Assembly: GCF_900291015.1 (NCBI RefSeq)
Contig: NZ_OLKL01000039.1
Location: forward strand, 152,406 to 216,405
Length of the DNA stretch: 64,000 bases
Source of the DNA: Pseudomonas persica
GTDB taxonomy: Bacteria; Pseudomonadota; Gammaproteobacteria; Pseudomonadales; Pseudomonadaceae
Reading direction: 5' to 3'
A program made the translations under genes and the position numbers. Under the pieces are notes generated by a model. That model was not told the origin of the DNA. It did not search any database and worked only from the letters and a program-made list of their open reading frames with translations. This document shows, in pieces, positions 8,755 through 17,626 of this stretch. Within the stretch, counting starts at the first letter, position 1, and each line of letters starts with the position of its first letter.

Positions 8755-8947
8755 GCTCTCATAGAACTGCACATAACTCGTTGAATTAGCAGGGCCCCTG
8801 TGGGAGCGGCTTTAGCCGCGAACACCGGCGCAGCCGGTGCCATGCACCGCGTTGGTTTCTTCGCGGCTAAAGCCGCTCCCACAGGATGCACGGACCGCTT
8901 GCGAATTCAGTTCTCTATGCGACAGCGCAGCCCAAAGGGCTGGGCCA
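8755..8947. repeat. 193-bp composite REP element, copy B
   Basis: Same orientation and length as the copies at 6329 and 58911. It is unique only at one base (GGTTTCTTC where the others have GGATTCTTC). It starts 11 bp after the PiT stop codon. With copy A it makes a direct repeat around the DUF488-PiT pair. Homology with copy A continues for a further 19 bp or so past the end of the shared block. Confidence 0.9.
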
Positions 8948-8973
8948 GCTCCCACAGGTTCAGCGCAACCTGA

Positions 8974-9669
8974 TCAACCTGGAATTTTCAGCCCGCGTTG
9001 CACCGCCGGCCGCTCGAGAAACGCCGCCAGCACCCGCTGCACTTGCTTGAACTGATCGAAGCCGACCAGGTCACCGGCGTTGTAACGCTCCACCAGGTTA
9101 CGCACCCACGGGAAGATCGCGATGTCGGCAATGCTGTACTCGTCGACCATCCATTCCCGGCCTTTCAAATGCCGGTCCAGCACACCAAGCAGGCGCCTGG
9201 ACTCGTTGACATAACGGTCCCGCGGGCGCTTGTCCTCGTATTCCTTGCCAGCAAAGAAATGGAAGAAGCCAACCTGGCCGAACATCGGCCCGATGCCGCC
9301 CATCTGGAACATCAGCCACTGCAGGGTCTGGTATCGCTGGGCCGGATCCTGGCTGAGCAACTGGCCGCTCTTCTCCGCCAGGTACTGCAGGATCGCCCCC
9401 GACTCGAACAGCGACAGCGCCTGACCGCCCGGGCCATTGGGGTCGAGGATGGCGGGGATCTTGTTGTTGGCGCTGAGCGAGATGAACTCGGCACTCAGCT
9501 GGTCATCGTTGTCGAAGCTGACCCTGTGCGGCTCATAGGCCAGGCCAATCTCTTCGAGCATGATCGACACCTTGACGCCGTTGGGTGTCGGCAGTGAATA
9601 CAGCTGCAGACGCTCGGGGTGTCTGGCCGGCCATTTGCGGGTAATGGGGAAAGCACTGAGATCGGTCAT
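8974..9669 (-). CDS. Glutathione S-transferase family protein (YghU/YfcG-like)
   Basis: A 231-residue cytosolic GST. The thioredoxin-fold N-terminal domain shows LYSLPTPNGVKVSIMLEE, the Thr-Pro-Asn start typical of the Nu-class (YfcG/YghU) disulfide-bond reductases. The cis-Pro/glutathione-binding segment is NNKIPAILDPNGPGG and the SNAIL-like turn is LFESGAILQYLAEK. The all-helical C-terminal domain contains the N-cap motif in EYSIADIAIFPWV. The ATG at 9669 has AAGG 6 nt upstream; an upstream in-frame start is less likely. Stands alone after the 193-bp repeat. The substrate is unknown. Confidence 0.9.
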   Translation of the reverse strand: MTDLSAFPITRKWPARHPERLQLYSLPTPNGVKVSIMLEEIGLAYEPHRVSFDNDDQLSAEFISLSANNKIPAILDPNGPGGQALSLFESGAILQYLAEKSGQLLSQDPAQRYQTLQWLMFQMGGIGPMFGQVGFFHFFAGKEYEDKRPRDRYVNESRRLLGVLDRHLKGREWMVDEYSIADIAIFPWVRNLVERYNAGDLVGFDQFKQVQRVLAAFLERPAVQRGLKIPG

Positions 9670-9757
9670 GATCAACCTTGCCGGGGGGAATGAACCTCTC
9701 ACTCTAGAGACATCCCCGGCGGCTGACCATCACCGACCAGTTGTCAGCACGGGCAGT

Positions 9758-10255
9758 TCAGGCTTGGCCGTGAGCCTTGAGCTTGAGCTTTTCGGTATCG
9801 ACGCGGACGAACACCGAGTCGGCGGTCACCGTCAGCACATCGTCAGCCCAGACTTCGCAGATCACCCGGGTCTTGCGCCCGACCTCACCTTCCACACGCG
9901 CCTTGAGCAACAATTCGACGCCCATGGGTGTGGGCTTGAGGTAGTTCAGGCCGAGGCTGCCAGTGACACAGTCGATGCGCGGCAGGCTCCCCGCTGCGCG
10001 ACCTTCGTTGCGGTAGTGGTAAGCCATTGCCGTCCAGTTGGAGTGGCAGTCGACCAGCATCGCCAGCAGGCCGCCGTAGACCAGGCCGGGCCAGCCGATG
10101 AAGGTGCTGTCGGGCGCGTGCCGGCACAACAGGTGGATGCCGTCGGCATCCCAATGGCTTTGCAGGTGCAGGCCGCTGGGGTGGGCGCAACCGCAACCGT
10201 AGCAAGTGCCGTCGGGTGCCGCGAGGGCTTGGAGGGAAAGGGAGTGGTCGTTCAT
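9758..10255 (-). CDS. Hotdog-fold thioesterase (PaaI/YbgC type)
   Basis: A 165-residue single hotdog domain. An N-terminal Cys cluster (TCYGCGCAHPSGLHL) precedes the fold; this CxxCG...NPxGL-like opening is typical of a subset of PaaI-like thioesterases. The catalytic-helix region is GWPGLVYGGLLAMLVDCHSNW, where the expected HGG motif reads YGG. Probably hydrolyses an acyl-CoA of unknown identity. The start at 10255 has AGGAAG 4 nt upstream. It is transcribed in the same direction as the permease gene, which ends 60 bp upstream, with a GC-rich hairpin (GGGGGCG/CGCCCCC, 10279-10297) between. Confidence 0.85.
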   Translation of the reverse strand: MNDHSLSLQALAAPDGTCYGCGCAHPSGLHLQSHWDADGIHLLCRHAPDSTFIGWPGLVYGGLLAMLVDCHSNWTAMAYHYRNEGRAAGSLPRIDCVTGSLGLNYLKPTPMGVELLLKARVEGEVGRKTRVICEVWADDVLTVTADSVFVRVDTEKLKLKAHGQA

Positions 10256-10315
10256 ACGCTTCCTGTGCTTATTGATATGGGGGGCGCGCAACGCCCCCAC
10301 ATTAAAACAAAAACA

Positions 10316-11698
10316 TCAGGCCGTCTGGGCAACCACCCTGGCCCGCCGCTGGGTCAGCGAAACCAGCAGGATGAACGCGGTTACCCCGGCGGTCATCAGT
10401 GTCTCGTAGCGGTAGGCATCGCTGAACAACATGTAACCCAGCACCATGACGATGGTGCCGATCACCAGCCAGGTCAGCCATGGGAACAGCCACATCTTCA
10501 GCTCCAGCGGCCGCCCTTCACGCTCGGCACGAGCCCGCATGCGTAGCTGCGACACGGCAATCACCAGGTACACCAGCAAGGCGATGGCGCCGGTAGTGGA
10601 CAGCAGGAAGCCGAACACCTTGCCCGGGAACACATAGTTGACGAAGCACCCGGCAAAGCCGGCCAGGGTCGAGAAGATGACCGCCACGGTCGGCACGCCA
10701 GAACCGGAAATACGCTTGGTCACGCTCAGCGCCTGGCCACGGGCGCCCAGCGAATAGAGCATGCGCGACGCGGTGTACAGGCCCGAGTTCATGCAACTGG
10801 TCACGGCCACCAGCACCACGATATCCACCAGCAACTTGGCGCCCGGCACGTTCAACACCTCCAGCACGCGCTGGAACGAACCCACCGCTTTAAGCCCCGG
10901 GTCGTTCCAGGCCACCAGCGACACCACCAGGAAGATCGACGCCAGGTAGAAGATGGCGATGCGGTACACCACCAGGTTGGTGGCGCGGCGGATCTTGTCT
11001 TTCGGGTTGGCGGTTTCGTCAGCGGCAATGGTGACGATTTCGGCGCCGAAGAACGAGAAGATGGTGATCAGCACGCCACCGAGTACGGTGCCGAAACCGT
11101 TGGGCATGAAGCCGCCGCTGTCCCACAACCGACTCACCCCGGACACCTCGGCCAACGGCCAGACGCCGAACACCGCCAGGCTGCAGACCACGATGAAGGC
11201 GATGATCGCCACCACCTTGACCAACGCGAACCAGTATTCGAAGGCCCCGAAGTTCTTCACGCTGATCAGGTTGGTACCCGACAGCACCAGCATGATCAGG
11301 AAGGCAAACAGCCACGACGGCACACCGGGAAAGTAGGCATGCAGGATATCGGCACCGGCAATGGCCTCGACGGGAATGATCAGGACCCAGAACCACCAGT
11401 AAAGCCAACCGATGGTAAAACCTGCCCAAGGGCCGATGGCTTCGGAGGCATAGGTGGAAAACGAGCCGCTGTTGGGGTTGGCGATGGCCATTTCGCCCAG
11501 CATGCGCATCACCAGCAAGACCAGCAGGCCGGTCATGGCGTAAGAGATGAGGATGGCCGGACCGGCGGTGGCGATGGCGTTGGAGGAACCGATGAACAGA
11601 CCGGCACCGATGATGCCGGCGATGGAAATCATGGATACCTGACGGGACGTCAGGCCGTGCTGCAGGGAACGCTGTTTGTTGTTGTGTTGCGAAGCCAT
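10316..11698 (-). CDS. APC-family amino acid permease (GabP/ProY-like)
   Basis: A 460-residue inner-membrane transporter with 12 hydrophobic segments. The start MASQHNNKQRSLQHGLTSRQVSMISIAGIIGAGLFIGSS carries the APC signature GIIGAGLF. YWWFWVLIIPVEAIAGADI and FFGAEIVTIAADETANP are characteristic of the amino-acid transporter subfamily that includes the GABA and proline permeases. The ATG has GAGGG 6 nt upstream. It is divergent from a LysR gene (255 bp apart), which is followed in the plus direction by a class III aminotransferase. The likely cargo is therefore an amino acid processed by that enzyme; this is inference. Confidence 0.9.
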   Translation of the reverse strand: MASQHNNKQRSLQHGLTSRQVSMISIAGIIGAGLFIGSSNAIATAGPAILISYAMTGLLVLLVMRMLGEMAIANPNSGSFSTYASEAIGPWAGFTIGWLYWWFWVLIIPVEAIAGADILHAYFPGVPSWLFAFLIMLVLSGTNLISVKNFGAFEYWFALVKVVAIIAFIVVCSLAVFGVWPLAEVSGVSRLWDSGGFMPNGFGTVLGGVLITIFSFFGAEIVTIAADETANPKDKIRRATNLVVYRIAIFYLASIFLVVSLVAWNDPGLKAVGSFQRVLEVLNVPGAKLLVDIVVLVAVTSCMNSGLYTASRMLYSLGARGQALSVTKRISGSGVPTVAVIFSTLAGFAGCFVNYVFPGKVFGFLLSTTGAIALLVYLVIAVSQLRMRARAEREGRPLELKMWLFPWLTWLVIGTIVMVLGYMLFSDAYRYETLMTAGVTAFILLVSLTQRRARVVAQTA

Positions 11699-11953
11699 GA
11701 AGAACCCTCGAATGGGTCGGCCGCAGCGGAGCGGCTGAAGACTGGAGCAGAATTCTTATAAATTTCTGATGTACGTTGTTGTTGTTTTGCAGATGCCGGA
11801 AGCAGGTATTGACCTCCTCTTTGCACGACCGGTTGTAATCGTTGATCCAGGTCAGTATTAATCTATAGGGCGGGGTCAACAAACGACCTTTTCGAAACAC
11901 ATGATTCCAACACGGAATGAACTCCTTCCTTTTTTGCTCGGTATTTGCCCGTC

Positions 11954-12850
11954 ATGTCCAAACGCCTGATGCCTTCGACCACCGCCCTTCAGTGCTTCGA
12001 AGCCGCCGCCCGCCACCTCAGCTTCACCCGCGCGGCCCAGGAACTGCACCTGACCCAGAGCGCCGTCAGCAAGCAGGTGGCGCAACTCGAGGACATGCTC
12101 TCGCACTCACTGTTCCAGCGCATTCGCCGGCGCCTGCACCTGACCCCTGCCGGCGCGCTGTACCTCACCGAAGTGAACAAGATCCTCACCCAGATCGACA
12201 TTTCCAGCCGCTACATCCTCAGCTACGGCGACGAGACCGAAGTGCTGCGCATCGCCACCCAGCCCACCTTCGGCGCGCGCTGGCTGGTGCCCCGGCTGAA
12301 GGGTTTTGGCGACCGCTACCCGCGCATTCACCTGGATATCCGCAACGAACTGGAGCCGTTCGACCTGGTGCAGGCCAAGGCCGACGTTGCGTTTTTCTTT
12401 GGCCAGGGCACCTGGCCCGGGGCAACTTGTATCGAACTGTTCAGCGAGGAGGTGGTGCCGGTGTGCAGCCCGCAGCTGCTGGCCAACCACCGTTTCGACA
12501 GTGCCCAGGCGCTGACCGAACACCGCCTGTTGCAGTGCGTGTCACGCCCGGAGGCCTGGCACGAATGGTTTCTGGGGCTGGGGTTGCATAGCCAGAACAG
12601 CTACCACGGGCCACGCTTCGACACGTTCTACCTGTGCATCCGCGCAGCCATTGCCGGCTGCGGCATCGCCCTGATTCCGCGCTACCTGGTGGCCGAAGAA
12701 CTGAGCGAGGGCAAGCTGGTGGTGGCCTGGGACCACCCGGTGGCGAGCAATGGCCGGCACTTCATCGCCCATGCCGAGCATGCCGCCGAAGTGCCCAAGG
12801 TGCGGGCCTTTGTGCAGTGGATCCGGGAGCGGGTGGCCGAGGGGGATTGA
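11954..12850 (+). CDS. LysR-family regulator (GcvA-like)
   Basis: A 298-residue transcription factor. The N-terminal winged HTH is ALQCFEAAARHLSFTRAAQELHLTQSAVSKQVAQLED, then a linker helix and a substrate-binding domain resembling GcvA-type regulators (ATQPTFGARWLVPRL...). The ATG at 11954 lacks a clear Shine-Dalgarno; starts at 11945 (TTG) and 11969 (ATG) are alternatives. It sits between a divergent amino-acid permease and an aminotransferase in the same direction. It likely controls one or both in response to their substrate; inferred from position only. The 255-bp divergent region contains AT-rich stretches (11750-11780, 11860-11875) suited to back-to-back promoters. Confidence 0.88.
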   Translation: MSKRLMPSTTALQCFEAAARHLSFTRAAQELHLTQSAVSKQVAQLEDMLSHSLFQRIRRRLHLTPAGALYLTEVNKILTQIDISSRYILSYGDETEVLRIATQPTFGARWLVPRLKGFGDRYPRIHLDIRNELEPFDLVQAKADVAFFFGQGTWPGATCIELFSEEVVPVCSPQLLANHRFDSAQALTEHRLLQCVSRPEAWHEWFLGLGLHSQNSYHGPRFDTFYLCIRAAIAGCGIALIPRYLVAEELSEGKLVVAWDHPVASNGRHFIAHAEHAAEVPKVRAFVQWIRERVAEGD

Positions 12851-12864
12851 TATCACCTGGGCGG

Positions 12865-12957
12865 GCCTCTTCGCGGGTAAACCCGCTCCCACAGGGATCG
12901 CACAGCTTTCAAGTGTGGCGCCGTACCTGTGGGAGCGGGTTCACCCGCGAAGAGGCC
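12865..12957. repeat. REP pair (BIME), GCGGG class
   Basis: Inverted pair of REP units: GGCCTCTTCGCGGGTAAACC...CTCCCACAGG on the left and CCTGTGGGAGCGGGTTCACC...GAAGAGGCC on the right, separated by about 30 bp. The two cores differ (TTTA versus TTCA) but each keeps its palindrome. Lies downstream of the LysR gene. Confidence 0.9.
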
Positions 12958-13085
12958 AGTGCCAGCAATACAAAATCAGCCAAGATCAAGAATCCAGGGA
13001 ATAACCGCAATCGAATAATTCGTTTGCGGAATAACCCGCCAACACGCTTGGATAATAAGAAATTCGAACAAAGGTCCGCGTGCCC

Positions 13086-14336
13086 ATGAACCAGGAAAGT
13101 ATCAGCCAATCCATTGCCATCGTTCACCCGATTACACTTTCCCATGGCCGTAATGCCGAAGTCTGGGACACCGACGGCAAACGTTACATCGACTTCGTCG
13201 GCGGTATCGGCGTACTCAACCTGGGCCACTGTAACCCGGCCGTGGTCGAGGCGATCCAGGCCCAGGCCACTCGTCTGACCCACTACGCCTTCAACGCAGC
13301 CCCCCACGGTCCGTATCTGGCGTTGATGGAGCAACTGAGCCAATTCGTGCCGGTCAGCTACCCCTTGGCCGGCATGCTCACCAACAGCGGCGCGGAAGCC
13401 GCGGAAAACGCCCTTAAAGTGGCCCGCGGTGCCACCGGCAAACGCGCCATCATCGCCTTCGACGGCGGCTTCCACGGTCGCACCCTGGCCACCCTGAACC
13501 TCAACGGCAAGGTCGCCCCGTACAAGCAACGGGTCGGTGAGCTGCCGGGGCCGGTGTACCACCTGCCCTACCCCAGCGCCGACACCGGGGTTACCTGCGA
13601 ACAGGCCCTCAAGGCCATGGACCGCCTGTTCAGCGTCGAGCTGGCAGTGGAGGACGTGGCGGCGTTCATCTTCGAGCCGGTGCAGGGCGAAGGCGGCTTC
13701 CTCGCCCTTGATCCGGGCTTCGCCCAGGCCCTGCGCCGCTTCTGCGACGAACGCGGGATCCTGATCATCATCGACGAGATCCAGTCGGGTTTCGGTCGTA
13801 CCGGCCAGCGCTTCGCCTTCCCGCGCTTAGGGCTTGAGCCCGACCTGCTGCTGTTGGCCAAAAGTATTGCTGGCGGCATGCCGCTGGGTGCGGTGGTCGG
13901 GCGCAAGGAGTTGATGGCGGCGCTGCCCAAGGGCGGCCTGGGGGGCACCTATTCGGGCAACCCGATCGCCTGCGCGGCGGCCCTGGCCAGCCTGGCGCAG
14001 ATGACCGACGAGAACGTCGCCACCTGGGGTGAGCGCCAGGAGCAGGCAATCGTGCGCCGCTACGAGCGCTGGAAGGCTTCGGGGCTGAGCCCGTTCATCG
14101 GCCGCCTGACCGGCGTCGGCGCCATGCGCGGGATCGAGTTCGTCAATGCCGACGGCAGCCCGGCACCGGCGCACCTGGCCAAGGTGATGGAAGCAGCGCG
14201 GGCCAAGGGCCTGCTACTGATGCCCAGCGGCAAGGCGCGGCACATCATCCGCCTGCTGGCACCGCTGACTATCGAGGCCGAAGTGCTCGAGGAAGGCCTG
14301 GATATCCTCGAACAGTGCCTGGCCGAGCTGAACTGA
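13086..14336 (+). CDS. Class III PLP aminotransferase (GabT-like; probable 2-aminoadipate aminotransferase)
   Basis: A 416-residue cytosolic PLP enzyme. It shows the class III pattern: substrate/PLP contacts TNSGAEAAENALKVAR and FDGGFHGRT, the PLP-N1 aspartate in IIIDEIQSGFGRTG, the Schiff-base lysine K259 in LLLAKSIAGGMPLG, and GGTYSGNPIACAA. Annotation by similarity alone gives 4-aminobutyrate aminotransferase. From memory, the P. putida KT2440 protein at this chromosomal place (PP_4108) was shown to transaminate 2-aminoadipate in D-lysine catabolism, and I infer that role here. Start ATG 13086; a GTG two codons earlier has closer spacing to AAGG and remains possible. An AT-rich promoter region (13000-13075) precedes it. 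Confidence 0.9.
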   Translation: MNQESISQSIAIVHPITLSHGRNAEVWDTDGKRYIDFVGGIGVLNLGHCNPAVVEAIQAQATRLTHYAFNAAPHGPYLALMEQLSQFVPVSYPLAGMLTNSGAEAAENALKVARGATGKRAIIAFDGGFHGRTLATLNLNGKVAPYKQRVGELPGPVYHLPYPSADTGVTCEQALKAMDRLFSVELAVEDVAAFIFEPVQGEGGFLALDPGFAQALRRFCDERGILIIIDEIQSGFGRTGQRFAFPRLGLEPDLLLLAKSIAGGMPLGAVVGRKELMAALPKGGLGGTYSGNPIACAAALASLAQMTDENVATWGERQEQAIVRRYERWKASGLSPFIGRLTGVGAMRGIEFVNADGSPAPAHLAKVMEAARAKGLLLMPSGKARHIIRLLAPLTIEAEVLEEGLDILEQCLAELN

Positions 14337-14339
14337 TAC

Positions 14340-14642
14340 TTACAAATCCAGTTCTGCCGGGGTGAGCATGTCGGACTCGAAGGCAATCCAGCCGCCTTCG
14401 AGTTCGGCGTGGCCGTTGACGATGGGGCCGTAGTAGGTCAGGCCGTTTTCCAGGGTCACGCAGATATGCGTGGCCGACTTTTCAGGGGCTGCGAGCGTAC
14501 CGACGAAATGCACCTTTTTCAGCGTTTCGGTCACCGCTTCCAGGCCAACGCGCATGTTGGGGTTTTCCGAGGCCTCGGCGTCGCCGCCACGGTCTTCGGC
14601 GCTGATGGTGACGGTGGCGATGTACGGGTACTTGGTGCTCAA
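14340..14642 (-). CDS. Conserved hypothetical protein, 100 aa
   Basis: A small acidic cytosolic protein, MSTKYPYIATVTISAEDRGG..., ending GGWIAFESDMLTPAELDL. No family is recognised. The start appears to be TTG at 14642, with AGAGG 9 nt upstream. It is convergent with the aminotransferase gene (3 bp between stop codons), which leaves little room for a separate terminator. The codon use resembles its neighbours. Likely a real gene because the whole frame is GC3-rich and closely packed; function unknown. Confidence 0.65.
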   Translation of the reverse strand: MSTKYPYIATVTISAEDRGGDAEASENPNMRVGLEAVTETLKKVHFVGTLAAPEKSATHICVTLENGLTYYGPIVNGHAELEGGWIAFESDMLTPAELDL

Positions 14643-14715
14643 GCGGGGTTACCTCTGTGGGTGTGTAGGCATATGGGCGCGTAGAGTACGGCAGGTGATC
14701 TCTATTGTCTCTACT

Positions 14716-14810
14716 GGCCTCTTCGCGGGTAAACCCGCTCGCACAGGGACCGCACACTGCCCACGGCGCGCGCAATACCTGTGGGAGCGGGTTTACCCGC
14801 GAAGAGGCCG
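14716..14810. repeat. REP pair (BIME), GCGGG class
   Basis: Inverted REP units (GGCCTCTTCGCGGGTAAACC and TGTGGGAGCGGGTTTACCCG) around a spacer of roughly 30 bp. Lies upstream of the small gene at 14889. Nothing else is visible in the gap 14643-14888 apart from short promoter-like AT tracts. Confidence 0.9.
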
Positions 14811-14888
14811 GGCCTGCAAAAGGTGATCTGAAGGGTCCGATCTGTTAGGGTGCCCGCCGATGCAAGCCACACCACACGAGGATCCCGA

Positions 14889-15314
14889 GTGAGCGCCGAA
14901 GAACCCCTGATCGCCGACCTGTTCGAAGTCGACAAACGCCTGTCCCTCAAGCCCGTGGTGGACTTCAACAGCTACCTGCGCAACGCCTTCGGCGAAGGCC
15001 CGTGCCGTTGCCACCGCTGCACCGAAGGTGGCGACCAAAGCACCTACAGCCACGCCCACACCTTCACCTTCGACGGTCGCCAATGGCACCGCCGCTTCGC
15101 CTGCACCTCTGGCAGCGACGTCGCCCAGGCCCTGAAAAAGGCCTGGCTGTCGTACACCAAGGCCGATCTCAACCTGGTCGGTGCACTGGACCTGGCCACC
15201 CTCAAGACCTTCACCGAAGCCGCCCTGCATACGCGCCTGCTGGCCCTGCTGCCAGCCAGCGGCCTGGCCCGCGAAGTGGACGGCCAGTGGCTGCTGCAAG
15301 CCCAGGCCGACTGA
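14889..15314 (+). CDS. Conserved hypothetical protein with CxCHRC motif
   Basis: A 141-residue protein with no membrane segment. Start GTG 14889 (MSAEEPLIADLFEVDKRLSL) is chosen because GAGG lies 7 nt upstream; an in-frame ATG at 14850 has no ribosome site. Near residue 42 it has PCRCHRCTEGG, and later HAHTFTFDGRQWHRRFACTS, so a Cys/His metal site is possible. It ends 73 bp before the second EF-G gene in the same direction and may be co-transcribed with it. I do not recognise the family. Confidence 0.7.
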   Translation: MSAEEPLIADLFEVDKRLSLKPVVDFNSYLRNAFGEGPCRCHRCTEGGDQSTYSHAHTFTFDGRQWHRRFACTSGSDVAQALKKAWLSYTKADLNLVGALDLATLKTFTEAALHTRLLALLPASGLAREVDGQWLLQAQAD

Positions 15315-15387
15315 CGGCCCGGCGGCACGGCAGGATTCTCCCGGTCTGCTACCGTGGGAGAATCCGCTCATCCACAGGTAGTCCGCC

Positions 15388-17499
15388 ATGGCCCGTACAA
15401 CGCCCATCGAGCTGTACCGCAATATCGGCATCGTCGCCCATGTGGACGCCGGCAAGACCACGACCACCGAGCGGATCCTGTTCTACACCGGGGTCAACCA
15501 CAAGATGGGCGAAGTGCACGATGGTGCCGCGACCATGGACTGGATGGCTCAGGAGCAGGAGCGCGGCATCACCATCACCTCGGCGGCGACCACCGCCTTC
15601 TGGCAGGGCTCGACCAAGCAGTTCGCTCACAAGTACCGCTTCAACATCATCGACACCCCCGGCCACGTCGACTTCACCATCGAGGTGGAGCGCTCGCTGC
15701 GCGTGCTCGATGGCGCGGTGGTGGTGTTCAGCGGCGCGGACGGGGTCGAACCACAGTCCGAGACCGTTTGGCGCCAGGCCAACAAGTACCACGTGCCGCG
15801 CCTGGCCTACATCAACAAGATGGACCGCCAGGGCGCCGACTTCCTGCGCGTGGTCAGGCAGATCGACCAGCGCCTGGGTCACCACCCGGTACCCATCCAG
15901 CTGGCCATCGGCAGCGAAGAAAACTTCGTCGGCCAGATCGACCTGGTGAAAATGAAGGCCATCTACTGGAACGACGCCGACCAGGGCACCAGCTACCGCG
16001 AAGAAGACATCCCTGCCGAGCTGCAGGCGCTGGCCGACGAGTGGCGCGCGCACATGATCGAGGCGGCGGCCGAGGCCGATGATGAACTGACCATGAAGTT
16101 TCTCGACGGCGCGGACCTGAGCATCGAGGAGATCAAGGCCGGCCTGCGCAAACGCACCTTGAACAACGAGATCGTGCCGACCATTCTCGGCTCATCGTTC
16201 AAGAACAAGGGTGTGCCGCTGATGCTCGACGCGGTCATCGACTACCTGCCCGCCCCGTCGGAAATCCCGGCCATCAAGGGCACCGACCCGGACGACGAAG
16301 AAAAGCACCTGGAGCGCCACGCCGACGACAGCGAGCCGTTCTCGGCCCTGGCGTTCAAGATCGCCACCGACCCGTTCGTCGGCACCCTGACCTTCGCCCG
16401 GGTCTATTCCGGCGTGCTCAGTTCCGGCAACGCAGTGCTCAACTCGGTCAAGGGCAAGAAGGAACGCATCGGCCGCATGGTGCAGATGCATGCCAACCAG
16501 CGCGCCGAAATCAAGGACGTGTGCGCCGGCGACATCGCCGCGCTGATCGGCATGAAGGACGTGACCACCGGCGACACCCTGTGCGACATGGACAAACCGA
16601 TCATCCTCGAACGCATGGACTTCCCCGACCCGGTAATTTCCGTGGCAGTGGAGCCGAAGACCAAGGCCGACCAGGAAAAAATGGGCATCGCCCTGGGCAA
16701 GCTGGCCCAGGAAGACCCGTCATTTCGCGTGCGCACCGACGAAGAGACCGGCCAGACCATTATCTCGGGCATGGGCGAGTTGCACCTGGACATCATCGTC
16801 GACCGCATGCGCCGCGAGTTCAACGTCGAGGCCAGCATCGGCAAGCCACAGGTGGCCTACCGCGAAAAAATCCGTAACACGTGCGAGATCGAAGGCCGCT
16901 TCGTCCGCCAGTCCGGTGGCCGAGGCCAGTACGGCCACTGCTGGATCCGCTTCGCCCCCGGCGACGAGGGTAAGGAAGGCCTGGAGTTCATCAACGAGAT
17001 CGTCGGCGGCGTGGTACCGCGCGAGTACATCCCGGCAATCCAGAAGGGCATCGAGGAACAGATGAAGAACGGCGTACTCGCCGGCTACCCGCTGATCAAC
17101 CTCAAGGCGGCGGTGTACGACGGCTCGTACCACGATGTCGACTCCAACGAAATGGCCTACAAGATCGCCGCCTCGATGGCCACCAAGCAGCTGTCGCAGA
17201 AAGGTGGAGCGGTGTTGCTGGAGCCGGTGATGAAGGTGGAAGTGGTGACCCCGGAGGAGTACCAGGGTGACATCCTCGGCGACCTCAGCCGGCGCCGCGG
17301 GATGATCCAGGATGGTGACGAAACGCCGGCCGGCAAGGTGATCCGCGCCGAGGTGCCGCTGGGCGAGATGTTCGGCTACGCCACCTCGATGCGCTCCATG
17401 ACCCAGGGCCGGGCGAGTTTCTCGATGGAGTTCACCCGCTATGCCGAGGCCCCGGCGAGCATTGCCGAGGCCATCGTCAAGAAGAACCGCGGCGAATAA
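15388..17499 (+). CDS. fusA2: Elongation factor G, second copy
   Basis: A 703-residue translational GTPase. The G domain has AHVDAGKTT (residues 17-25), RGITITSAATT, DTPGHVDFT and NKMD. Domains II-V follow, with the domain IV start YREKIRN...GQYGH and the domain V segment PEEYQGDILGDLSRRRG. The main fusA normally lies in the rpsL-rpsG-fusA-tufA cluster; this gene is away from ribosomal genes and so is the additional EF-G that pseudomonads carry (FusB/EF-G2). It should act in translocation and/or ribosome recycling. Start ATG 15388 has a weak AGG 9 nt upstream. Confidence 0.94.
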   Translation: MARTTPIELYRNIGIVAHVDAGKTTTTERILFYTGVNHKMGEVHDGAATMDWMAQEQERGITITSAATTAFWQGSTKQFAHKYRFNIIDTPGHVDFTIEVERSLRVLDGAVVVFSGADGVEPQSETVWRQANKYHVPRLAYINKMDRQGADFLRVVRQIDQRLGHHPVPIQLAIGSEENFVGQIDLVKMKAIYWNDADQGTSYREEDIPAELQALADEWRAHMIEAAAEADDELTMKFLDGADLSIEEIKAGLRKRTLNNEIVPTILGSSFKNKGVPLMLDAVIDYLPAPSEIPAIKGTDPDDEEKHLERHADDSEPFSALAFKIATDPFVGTLTFARVYSGVLSSGNAVLNSVKGKKERIGRMVQMHANQRAEIKDVCAGDIAALIGMKDVTTGDTLCDMDKPIILERMDFPDPVISVAVEPKTKADQEKMGIALGKLAQEDPSFRVRTDEETGQTIISGMGELHLDIIVDRMRREFNVEASIGKPQVAYREKIRNTCEIEGRFVRQSGGRGQYGHCWIRFAPGDEGKEGLEFINEIVGGVVPREYIPAIQKGIEEQMKNGVLAGYPLINLKAAVYDGSYHDVDSNEMAYKIAASMATKQLSQKGGAVLLEPVMKVEVVTPEEYQGDILGDLSRRRGMIQDGDETPAGKVIRAEVPLGEMFGYATSMRSMTQGRASFSMEFTRYAEAPASIAEAIVKKNRGE

Positions 17500-17515
17500 A
17501 CCTTTCGCCTGCACC

Positions 17516-17605
17516 AGCCTCTTCGCGGCTAAAGCCCCACAGGGACAACACAGACAGTGAATACTGTGCAGGACCTGTGGGAGCGGCTTTAGCCGCGAAG
17601 AGGCC
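17516..17605. repeat. REP pair, GCGGC class
   Basis: Between the convergent fusA2 and SulP genes. The right unit is intact (CCTGTGGGAGCGGCTTTAGC...GAAGAGGCC). The left unit has lost part of its stem (CTTCGCGGCTAAAGCCCCACAGG lacks the second GC block). It may serve as the shared transcription end for both genes. Confidence 0.85.
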
Positions 17606-17626
17606 GGCACAGGCAACAACCAACCA

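Noticed and set aside
9758..10255. 4-hydroxybenzoyl-CoA thioesterase as a specific call for the hotdog protein
   Set aside because: Only a general PaaI/hotdog fold can be supported; the catalytic motif reads YGG and no pathway genes are adjacent.
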